Shown here in pieces: positions 1 to 8,201 of a stretch of 32,123 nt of DNA. How positions within the stretch are numbered: position 1 is the first letter of the stretch; every line of letters starts with the position of its first letter. The stretch spans positions 1-32,123 of the forward strand of contig NBIV01000597.1 of the NCBI GenBank assembly GCA_003194525.1, read 5' to 3'. Both the position numbers and the translations under genes were made by a program. The DNA is from Gracilariopsis chorda (lineage: Eukaryota; Rhodophyta; Florideophyceae; Gracilariales; Gracilariaceae). Below the pieces are notes generated by a model. That model did no database searches, was not told where the DNA came from, and saw only the letters and a list, made by a program, of their open reading frames with translations.

Positions 1-204
1 CACTCGTGTGTCGCTGCATTTTCCGCTTTCCCACTCCGTGGTCTGTCTTTGTCTCTACACCTGTACGCCAGTCGTGACGGTGAGTCCCGGTCTTACACCC
101 GGCTCCGTGTACTCACCACAGGTGGTTCTGTCGCTGCGCTACCCTGCTGAGGAGGACGTCGAACACCCTCGTGTGTCTGTCCCATCTTGGGGTATTGCAC
201 CACA
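1..204 (+). repeat. 5' LTR of E1, 3' part only
   Basis: The segment is identical to 10711-10914 by direct reading. It ends in GCACCACA, followed by the spacer AAC and then the primer-binding site. The upstream part of this LTR lies outside the window. Confidence 0.93.
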
Positions 205-207
205 AAC

Positions 208-220
208 TGGTCTCCCGACC
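208..220 (+). other. Primer-binding site of E1
   Basis: TGGTCTCCCGACC begins three bases after the LTR end and starts with TGG, the complement of a tRNA CCA tail. E2 has TGGTGTCCCGACC at the matching place, with one difference. I could not assign the primer tRNA. The 205-489 leader between LTR and gag holds no other feature I can support. Confidence 0.75.
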
Positions 221-489
221 TAGAAGACCAGCGAAGTGTGTTCTGTGATCTCGGTTTAACCGGATTAGCTACCTGGTTTCCGAATTATTCGTTGAAGTTG
301 AATTTGTGTTGTGACCAACCGTGTTGTTGAGGATCGCCGATTGCTCGGGTGTGTCTCCCACAAGTGGTTGCGTGGTACCTCTTTAGGAGTGGATGTTCGC
401 TCATTGGAGGTTTGCTTCTTTTTGTTGCTTGTTTTGTGTGTGTTGTTTGGATTGTTTCCTGTTTTGTTTCAGTTTCAGTGTCTGCCACA

Positions 490-2586
490 ATGGGTTCTGG
501 AAATGGATCCCGTGGTTCGGGCCAGCCCAAGTCGCGACAAGTCGGTGCTGACTTGCCCCGCGCTCGCGGTCGGTCCCAGAACGTTCGGATGTTGATAACC
601 GGAAATCCGGAAGCAGGAAGCTATCGACCAAGTCGTCGCAACCGCCAGTTGCTGGTTCATCGGATTGCCCCGCTTAGGAGATTCGTACCCGCCGCTGCAG
701 AGAAGGACGCACTCTTTGTCGAGTTGGAGGCTCAGGTGCAGAACCTTCAAGCCCAGCCTCGGTGCTTGAAAGCTCTCACGCCGCCCTCGTCAATGAGGTT
801 GATGCACTCCGTATGAGGATTGATGCCGATCTCGTCGGAGGTGTATCTGAAGATCTACGTACTTTACGGACTGATGTTAATTCCCTTTTGGAGGTTTTGA
901 GGGGTTACCCAGATATGGTGAAGGATGTTGACTCGAAGTTTCATCGGGTTCTGTCCCGTCTTGAGACGTTGGAAAATACCATCAGAGGTGATGACAATGT
1001 CGCAGACACACCAGCGGTGGTTTCTCATCGATATGGTGACCGTGCTCGCACGAAGAACCGCCCCCGAAAACGGAATGACAACGACTATGACTCGGATTCG
1101 TCCCGGTCATCGGTGAATTCCAACCGCTCTGCGGAATCCGCTTCGTCAGACTCGTCTGCTGACGGTGATCGTCGCGCTCGTTCATCGCACTTCGCGTCGT
1201 TCAGCAGCCACCCATGGTGAGATTCGAGCCCGACAGAAGGGAAGAAAGCACTCGGTTTGAAGGAACTGAAGCCTACTAACCCTTTGTACAGGAAGCTTTT
1301 ATCATATCGGTATTACCGTTTGGAAGATTCCTCTCTTTGGATCGTACACCCCGTGGAACTGGGAAGGTAAAAGACGGCATCAAGAGGATGGCTTTGTCGT
1401 TTCGTAACCAGAATTTCACTGGAGAGGATCCGATTCTCGTTCTGGATTTTCTTTCACGCTTTGTAGCGGAGGCAGATATCCTCGGAATGAGTGAAGGACA
1501 GGCTTACGTCGCCTTACCGTATTTCCTACGTGGAATCGCTGAAGATCAATTCAACTCTGTAAGAGGTTCGTCTCGCGCCTCTGAAGGAGGGGTCACCTGT
1601 TGGCCCGAAAGCCATTCAGTATTTACTCCGCTCGTACGCGACAGGAACCGCAATACAGGAAGCTATCCTGGCCCTACGCGATACTAAGCAACGCCCAAAG
1701 GAAACGGAGACCGAATACTCAGTCAGACTGAACAAGGCCTTCCACCGATGTGGCAATGTTTATTCCGCTAGCGAGCGTTGTTACAATGTTTATCGACGGA
1801 TTGGATCCGGCTATTCGCACCCTTGTTGCCCAACGTCGGGAAGACAGGAGGAAAGTTACCTACTTAGAATTGGTACAGTACGCGAAGGCGGAAGGAGATG
1901 CCCTACGTGCCCGCTCCGGAAGCCGAGTCAGATCTCAGGCCCTACACATGGAGGCCGCCCCGTCATCAGTTTCACTGTTGCCCCAGGAATACTCTCGACG
2001 TGAGGTTGAGAATGTTTACTTTACTCAGCATGATCTGGTTTCCATACCCACAACGGAGCTCCCGTCCACAACGGAACCTTCGGTGGAACTGGATAGTCAA
2101 GTGCTGTATGCAGATCGCCAACGCTTTCGCAGCCCACAAGTTCCGTATGCTAACGGTAATCGTTACCAGAGACCTGGTTGGGTGGATACGCGCGCGTCAG
2201 CGGTGAAGTTTCAGGACAACCGAAATATCGGGAGACATCAGACGTTGATCTGCTACCTTTGTTACGACCATGGACACACGGCCCCACAGTGTATCATGAC
2301 TCTGAGGGACATGCCCAAAGTGGTTGTTAACTTTGAAGCCCTGACCCCCGAAGAACAGGCATCAGTGCCTGTCACCGCATACTTGCGTGCGAAGACCGAG
2401 TTTCCTCGTAAGTTTACACCAGTTCAATCTGAAGCGGTACCCAGCACTGGTTCTTCCTTGGCCACCGCTTCTGCGAATCAAGCCGCTTCGGCGGATGTTT
2501 CTGTTTCTCGGCAACCGGCTCCGCAAACCGCTTCATTGCCGCGGAATACTGTTCCCGTGAAAAAGGATGCCGCTCAGGAAAACTGA
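490..2586 (+). pseudogene. gag: gag of E1 (nucleocapsid-like, frameshifted)
   Basis: Gag polyprotein, the structural protein that packages element RNA. I place the start at 490 (MGSGNGS), because homology to E2 begins soon after it. The reading runs through pieces 490-816, 762-1220, 1337-1687 and 1750-2586, which need at least four frame changes (near 760, 1230-1340, 1610 and 1780). Conserved blocks shared with E2 include GLKELKPTN, YRKLLSYRYYRLEDS, GEDPIL, ALPYFL, CWPE and LNKAFHRCGNV. A serine/aspartate-rich segment lies near 1090-1180. A CCHC knuckle (C-x2-C-x4-H-x4-C, LICYLCYDHGH) sits at 2250-2292 and would bind nucleic acid. The frame ends at TGA 2584-2586, directly after GGAAAAC, a candidate -1 slip site. 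The scattered indels mean this copy cannot make full-length Gag unless the indels are sequencing errors. Confidence 0.85.
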
Positions 2587-2718
2587 GTGGGGGAGTCTCT
2601 TTTAGAGAGGCGCCTGAGTCGAGGTCATCGGCGCCAGAGGCGTCAAAGCCTCGCTCCCCGGTCAAGATCCTTTCAAGGCAGTTGTTGACCACCACAGACG
2701 TGGACTCGGCCCACCTCG

Positions 2719-3546
2719 GTGAGTTATGTCGCCCGTGGATACGGTGTAAGAATCATCGGTCACCGGATAGAGTCATGGTTTATGGCCAAGCGAAACTACA
2801 AAGTTTTCGCTGACTTTGGCCTTTCCGCCCAGTATATGGTGCGTCATCTGTCTATTCTGGATACAGGTGCCGGCCCCAATTTCATTGTCGAATCTGTCTT
2901 ACCGCCTGAAGTGCGTTCTCGTGTTAGACAAGGACCCGTCATGGACGTTGCTGATGCCAATAACAACCCGTTGAAGACGGCTGGTACGGTTTCTCTGATG
3001 ATCAGGATTGGTAACTGTTCGATGCAGCTCGAATTCATCGTCTGTAAGACGCTAGCGGCCCCCGTTATCTTGGGATGTGACTTCTGCGATCGTTTCGTAG
3101 AGTCAATTCGTCCGCGTGCGCGAGAAGTTGAACTAGAAGATGGTTCCGACATTCCGATAGTTCGTCGTTCATTACGGCGTGCCTCATCCAAGTTGGTTCC
3201 TCTTCCGGCCCCCTTGCAGGATTCGTCACCTCCAAAGGAGTCGCCCAAGCTACGTGTCGCACGGCCAAACTCCATACCGCCCGAATCACAGGCGTGGGTA
3301 TCGGTTACTGCCGCTCCAAGAGGATTGCGTGTTGTTCAACCGCTCACCTCGCTGTACGAGAAGTATCAATTGGCCCTGGCTAACGGTGTCGTTCAGGTTT
3401 CAAATGAACACCCCTTTCAGGTCTTGATAGCCAACTTTGGCAAGAAGCCGCAGTATCTGGCGAAGAACCAAGTAGTTGGTACTGTACTTCCGCATCCAAC
3501 GGCTTTAATCCCTACAAGGTGTGCGCAGCCGATGTACTCGGATTAG
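2719..3546 (+). CDS. pro: Aspartic protease region of E1 pol
   Basis: Retropepsin-type aspartic protease that would process Gag-Pol. The active-site triad LDTGA is at residues 47-51 of this frame and the ILGCD motif at 117-121. About 150 further residues follow with no domain I recognise, although E2 has a recognisable counterpart (GTVL and QPMYSD-like ends). The ATG at 2719 is only the first Met of an open stretch. The natural product would be part of Gag-Pro-Pol, so the start is arbitrary. The frame overlaps the RT frame by at least 28 nt and ends at TAG 3544-3546. RT is in the -1 frame relative to it. Confidence 0.85.
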   Translation: MSYVARGYGVRIIGHRIESWFMAKRNYKVFADFGLSAQYMVRHLSILDTGAGPNFIVESVLPPEVRSRVRQGPVMDVADANNNPLKTAGTVSLMIRIGNCSMQLEFIVCKTLAAPVILGCDFCDRFVESIRPRAREVELEDGSDIPIVRRSLRRASSKLVPLPAPLQDSSPPKESPKLRVARPNSIPPESQAWVSVTAAPRGLRVVQPLTSLYEKYQLALANGVVQVSNEHPFQVLIANFGKKPQYLAKNQVVGTVLPHPTALIPTRCAQPMYSD

Positions 3547-4751
3547 TTCAAGAACCAGATGATACGCCTCATGCTAAGGAGGGGGAGGGTTCCCACTCTT
3601 CTGTGGAGTCGCTCAGCACGAAAGATTCGGAAAAGAAGGCCGTTCCTACGAGTTACGATAAGTTGGACCCTGTGAAGGAGTTAGAAGATCTGGATCTCGG
3701 ACATGTACCGGATTCACACCGCGAGAAGTTGCGAAAAATGTTGCGAGAGTTCACCTCAATGTGGGATGGATCCCTCGGGGAGGTGTCGGCCACGGAACAC
3801 CGGATTGACTTGTTACCGGACACCAGGCCGATTGCTCAACACCCCTATAGGGCAGGCCCCAAAGCAAGGGAGGAAGAACAGTTCCACGTGGATAAAATGC
3901 TCCGCGAAGGCGTGATAGAACCGGCTCAATCACCGTGGGCATCCCCAGTGGTACTGGCTCCGAAACCCGATGGGACTTGGCGTTTTTGCATCGACTACCG
4001 TCGCCTTAATGCCGCCACTGTGAAAGACGTGTACCCTATACCGCGAATGGACGAGTATATTGACTCTCTCGGTGAGGCGACTGTCTTCTCCACATTGGAT
4101 GCAAACTGGGGATACTGGCAAGTACCAGTAAGACCGGAAGACCGTGATAAGACCGCTTTCGTCTGTCATTCAGGTTTGTACCGCTTTAAGCGTATGCCAT
4201 TTGGGTTAACAAACGCTCCCGCTACTTTCCAGCGTGCGTTAGATATCCTCTTGGCCCGCTTCAAATGGCGATCGTGCCTCGTCTACCTTGACGATATCAT
4301 AGTCTTCTCCAACAACTTGGATGATCATTTAGAACACGTTCGTGAAATCATGACCACGTTACGTGATGCTGGAGTAACCCTCAAGCTGAGGAAGTGCGAA
4401 TTCTTTACCGAATCGGTTAAGTACCTGGGCCACGTTATTCGCCCTGGGCGCTTGCTGATACAGGAAGCTCGGGTCAAATCTCTCAAAGAGGCCAAGCACC
4501 CGAGAACTCAAACATAACTCCGCTCCTTTCTAGGGTTATGTAACGTGTATAGACGGTTCATCCCAAGCTTCGCAAAGATTGCGGGACCCCTTAATGATCT
4601 TCTCCGAAAAGGACAACCGCCAAAACTGGGCCCCCTTAACCCTGCACAGGTGGAAGCTTTCAACTCTCTGAAGGAGGCTGTCACCTCTGCACCGATATTA
4701 TCGTTGCCTAAGGACGGGTTTACCTTATACCGTGGATACAGATGCGAGTGA
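3519..4751 (+). pseudogene. RT: Reverse transcriptase of E1, one in-frame stop
   Basis: RNA-dependent DNA polymerase that copies element RNA to cDNA. In the 3519-4517 frame the fingers and palm are clear: WASPVVLAPKPDG (140-152), FCIDYRRLN (156-164), STLDANWGYWQ (191-201, first catalytic Asp), MPFGLTNAPATFQ (226-238) and YLDD (256-259, the two catalytic Asp). The frame stops at TAA 4515-4517, where E2 has a Glu codon in the TQTELRPFLG block. It continues in the same frame through 4751 (YRRFIPSFAKIAGPLNDLL, connection to RNase H). A short deletion near 4725 then moves into the frame of the 4732-7908 ORF. Polymerase residues are intact, so the lesions are the stop and the frameshift. Confidence 0.92.
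3574..3589 (+). promoter_or_regulatory. Internal polypurine tract 1 of E1
   Basis: CTAAGGAGGGGGAGGG, an all-purine run after CT, shares TAAGGAGGGGGAG with the tract at the 3' LTR (10121-10134) and with 6689-6706. Here it is read as Ala-Lys-Glu-Gly-Glu at the start of the RT frame. E2 has the same tract at the same gene position. By analogy with central polypurine tracts it could prime plus-strand DNA synthesis. Confidence 0.65.
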
Positions 4752-7700
4752 TTACCAAATTGGTTGTGCGTTATTCCAAACGACTCCCGATGGGGAACGG
4801 AAACCAATCGGTTTTTGGTCCAGAACACTCAACGTCCACGAACGGAACTACTCAGTCCCTGAAAAGGAATGCCTCGCCATGGTATGGGCTCTGCAAACAC
4901 TCAGACCATATCTGATGGGCACACGCTTCACCGTTAATACGGACCACTCCGCTTTGCGTTGGTTAATGTCCGTCACGGAACCATCGGGCCGCTTGATGCG
5001 TTGGAGACTGCGCCTCATTGAGTTCGATTATGAAGTCGCCTATAAAAAGGGTTCCCTTAATACACAGGCTGATGCTTTGTCTCGTTTGGGAACGGAAGCG
5101 GAAACCCTTTCCGTCGATGACGATGATATCCCTTGTTTCCTTCTTGAAGAGAAGTTACGTTATGATCTGGTTTCAGATGATATTGCTGATGATCTGCTCG
5201 TCGCTGACGGTGACGAACCGGATACCGGATCCTTCGCACCGATCACTCCCGAAGAGATGATCCGCGAACAGTATGGAGACCCGTTTTGTACGAAGATACG
5301 CGCCCAACTCAATGGAGGTGCTAACATTCCTTTCGGAGTCGACTCACAAGGTTACTTGGTAAGGACTGTGTGTTCTTCGTCACAAATAGTGGTTCCCCAT
5401 TCCCCCCAGTCGAGAGTATTACATCTCTCGCACTTTTCGAAGTTAGCTGCACACCATGGTGGAAGGAGGCTATACACGACGTTACGTCGGCATTTCTACT
5501 GGCCCGCACTTGCGTTGGATTGCTACGCGATTGTTCGGTCTTGTACCCATTGTGCTCGTGAGCAAGTCAAGCTACGCCGCTATGCGAAGAAATTGACCCT
5601 GTTCCCGGCACGGGCTCCGCTAGAATTTGTCGCCATCGATATACTCGGTGAGTTCCTTCACACTGCACGTGGTAACAAGTTTCTACTCGTAATAACGGAC
5701 AGGTTCTCGAAGCTCGTCCGGACTGTACCGTTGAAGAAGATTACCGCACGATCCGTGGCAGAAGCATTTGTCCGTCACTGGGTTCTCGTCTACGGTCCAC
5801 CGGTTAATCTCTTATCCGATAACGGACCGCAGTTCGCCGCGCGTTTCTTCCAAGATGTTTGTAGAATACTTGACATCAGAAATCTGTTTACAACGACATA
5901 CCATCCCCAAGCAAATGGGCAGGTGGAACGGTTTAACCGAACGTTGTTGTCCGCTTTACGTGCGTATCCAGTTGAGCACCCCCGTACATGGGATTTGTAC
6001 ACAGACACCGTGACGTACGCGTACAATACGCAGGTACACAGAGTAACTGGCTTATCACCCTTCGAGCTGGTGCTCTCACGTCCCCCACCGCCTGTGGCGA
6101 TTGAGTCGCAGCCAACGCAGGACAAGTACCCGTCAACGGTTGATCATTACATTCGATGGAAGAGTTGGCTCACACGGATGGTCCCGGTCGCGAAATCGTC
6201 AATGACGCGAGCGCAACGAGCGTATCAACGAAATTTCGATGCCCGAGTCCGTCGGCCCCTTCCCTCACTGGAAGCAGGACAGTTCGTCTTCGTCAGGAAG
6301 GAATACTACAACCCTGAGAAGGAGAAACGCCACAAAATCTCGCCCATTGCGGATGGCCCCTACAAGGTCATTTCAGTGAGCCGAGACACAGTTGTACTGG
6401 AAGTTGGCGATTCTCATGAACGTTTCAGCCGCGATCGCGTCGTACAAGCCCCTAACCCGCATTCGGAAGTTGTACTGGCTCCCGGAATCCTGGACGCTCG
6501 ACTGATGCCCACTGCAGAAGCACGTTCCTCGCACCGCGCAATTAGCGTTGCGCGCCCATCGAGAGGTCTCTCGGACATACCGATTCTGTCGCAGCAATGT
6601 TCGGAATCTCCGGTACACGTTCGCTCGCGCTTTACGCCGCGTGTCGAACCACCGTCAGACGTTGTTTCAGCCCCCGTCGCCGCCCCGGCTAAGGAGGGGG
6701 AGGAGGCCAGTCAATCCCGCTTTTCAGCGAAGTCTACACCGCCGTTGCGAGCTCCTGTAAACTCTCGTGAGGCACGGCAACCTGAAGTAGGGACACCGCA
6801 CGCTACCGCCGCACGCGTGGAACTACCTCAGCAGACTGGAAGGACCGGCCCCGCCGATGGAAAGCCTCGTGAGCACGCTACGCAGTCACCCCCGTTAAGG
6901 GAGCACACTGCCAACCGCACTCGCGAGACGCTGCAAAGAAAACCGGACACAGACACTGTGCTGTCATCTCCCGTAGGAGGAATGAACACAGGAAGCCTGG
7001 CTCGGAACCCGGACGCTCCGTTGGCCCCCTACTCACCGGCTCCCGTCGAGAAAGTTGTAAGGACCCCCGCCGCTGCAGCGCAGACTAAGCAAGTCACGGC
7101 AGATCCCGGTGTATGGAACCCTGATGTACAGGACGCTTCGACACCCTCGCAAGTTGATGCGCAAGGTCCCACAAATGGGTTATCTGAAATTGAATCGTCT
7201 CTCATTAGAGGAAGTCTCTCTGGTACTGTACCAAGCAGCTCAGATCATCTGAATTCAGCTCACAGTATTGAAAGACTGGTTGCGTCAACCCCAGCAGGGA
7301 TGGCCCACACCGCATATGCAGGAGAGCTTGATCGCCACGTGTTGCGAGATGTGCACCACACACCCATTCACGGTGACACAGCTCTGCAGTACAGGACGAC
7401 GACAGCCAACCATTTGGATACGCCTCGCCAACCGGCACCCGCCGTGGCACATGAACCGCCTCCCCGTCACCAACCGTTAGAAATGGGACGAGGAAGCCTT
7501 CGCAGACTAGCGGTACGATCTCCCGAATCCGATGGGGTAGCGTCAACCTCAACGAGGAATTCAGTCGACCCTCATCAGGAAATCACATGGTCAACGCCGC
7601 AAGCGAACGCCACGAACCGTTGGACGGACTCATCACCGGCTTTGCCGTCGGAAACAGCCGTTGTACGGACTGCAACCGGAACCGCGAAGCGTGACGTTTA

Positions 7701-7908
7701 CTCGAAGGAGTTCATTATCGACCGTATCCTCGGGCACAGTTACAACCCAGAGGGATATATTCAGTACCAGGTGCGCTGGTATGGGTACCCGCCGTCCCAT
7801 AACACGGACGAACCGGTAGAGAACTTGCCCCGATCGAAAATCGTGCAGTATCACCACCGTACCAGAACGGGAATACCAGGCACGATTGACCGAGCGCTCG
7901 TTGGATAA
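4732..7908 (+). CDS. IN: RNase H - integrase - linker - chromodomain of E1 pol
   Basis: An uninterrupted 1058-codon frame, the downstream half of pol. RNase H spans residues 1-120 (TDAS with D4, E46 in KECLA, D71 in TDH). The integrase zinc domain is at about 231-274 (H234, H242, C271-x2-C274). The catalytic core has D303 (AIDILG), D363 (LLSDNG) and E399 (QVERFN), with 35 residues between the last two. GPY is at 542-544. About 400 residues of Pro/Ser/Thr/Arg-rich, apparently disordered sequence (about 590-985) follow. The chromodomain (about 992-1045, EFIIDRILGHS...VRWYGYPP) ends the protein and would direct integration to modified histones. The usual Trp of the TWEP stretch is absent (NTDEP). 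The ATG is fortuitous, since translation should come from upstream pol. Confidence 0.95.
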   Translation: MDTDASDYQIGCALFQTTPDGERKPIGFWSRTLNVHERNYSVPEKECLAMVWALQTLRPYLMGTRFTVNTDHSALRWLMSVTEPSGRLMRWRLRLIEFDYEVAYKKGSLNTQADALSRLGTEAETLSVDDDDIPCFLLEEKLRYDLVSDDIADDLLVADGDEPDTGSFAPITPEEMIREQYGDPFCTKIRAQLNGGANIPFGVDSQGYLVRTVCSSSQIVVPHSPQSRVLHLSHFSKLAAHHGGRRLYTTLRRHFYWPALALDCYAIVRSCTHCAREQVKLRRYAKKLTLFPARAPLEFVAIDILGEFLHTARGNKFLLVITDRFSKLVRTVPLKKITARSVAEAFVRHWVLVYGPPVNLLSDNGPQFAARFFQDVCRILDIRNLFTTTYHPQANGQVERFNRTLLSALRAYPVEHPRTWDLYTDTVTYAYNTQVHRVTGLSPFELVLSRPPPPVAIESQPTQDKYPSTVDHYIRWKSWLTRMVPVAKSSMTRAQRAYQRNFDARVRRPLPSLEAGQFVFVRKEYYNPEKEKRHKISPIADGPYKVISVSRDTVVLEVGDSHERFSRDRVVQAPNPHSEVVLAPGILDARLMPTAEARSSHRAISVARPSRGLSDIPILSQQCSESPVHVRSRFTPRVEPPSDVVSAPVAAPAKEGEEASQSRFSAKSTPPLRAPVNSREARQPEVGTPHATAARVELPQQTGRTGPADGKPREHATQSPPLREHTANRTRETLQRKPDTDTVLSSPVGGMNTGSLARNPDAPLAPYSPAPVEKVVRTPAAAAQTKQVTADPGVWNPDVQDASTPSQVDAQGPTNGLSEIESSLIRGSLSGTVPSSSDHLNSAHSIERLVASTPAGMAHTAYAGELDRHVLRDVHHTPIHGDTALQYRTTTANHLDTPRQPAPAVAHEPPPRHQPLEMGRGSLRRLAVRSPESDGVASTSTRNSVDPHQEITWSTPQANATNRWTDSSPALPSETAVVRTATGTAKRDVYSKEFIIDRILGHSYNPEGYIQYQVRWYGYPPSHNTDEPVENLPRSKIVQYHHRTRTGIPGTIDRALVG
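6689..6706 (+). promoter_or_regulatory. Internal polypurine tract 2 of E1
   Basis: CTAAGGAGGGGGAGGAGG lies in the region encoding the linker between integrase and chromodomain, read as Ala-Lys-Glu-Gly-Glu-Glu. It shares the 13-base core TAAGGAGGGGGAG with 3574-3589 and with the 3' tract. E2 has the same tract at 23811-23829 (minus strand). The role as a plus-strand primer is inferred. Confidence 0.65.
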
Positions 7909-8201
7909 TCCACTGACTTGGTCAGGTGAGCCGTGAGCCCGGTTTTCCGGTGTGAAGATGGATGCCTTGAGAATGCGAGAAGATGGAAACCTCATGGAAG
8001 AGAAGATGAAGCTGGCTCATGAAGAGAAGAAGAAGACCCTGGATAGGAAGAAGCAAGGAAGAAAAAGAAGAAAAAGACACAAGCCCCACGAGGGAAGTTA
8101 AGCGTTTATTCGTTAACACGTAATTGCCCTCGCCTACCACTACCACGACCCCAACTATCAGGGATGGTGGACGCCAACCGTGGGAACATCACTTCGCTCC
8201 C
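7909..8201. other. Spacer between convergent pol and aORF in E1, purine-rich
   Basis: The 293 bp separate the pol stop from the aORF stop on the other strand. From about 7966 to 8095 the plus strand is almost all A and G, with many GAAGAA repeats. On the aORF strand this is a long pyrimidine tract containing CTATCCAG, which looks like a 3' splice acceptor. E2 has an analogous pyrimidine tract after its aORF, at about 22676-22711. Confidence 0.6.
8105..8110 (-). promoter_or_regulatory. Candidate poly(A) signal for aORF1
   Basis: AATAAA on the minus strand lies about 92 bases downstream of the aORF stop and before the pol stop is reached on the other strand. That position suits 3' end formation of an antisense transcript. 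A single hexamer is weak evidence. Confidence 0.4.

Noticed and set aside
349..489. Gag start at ATG 349
   Set aside because: The first 47 codons are hydrophobic leader-like sequence without a counterpart in E2. 490 fits the gag homology better.
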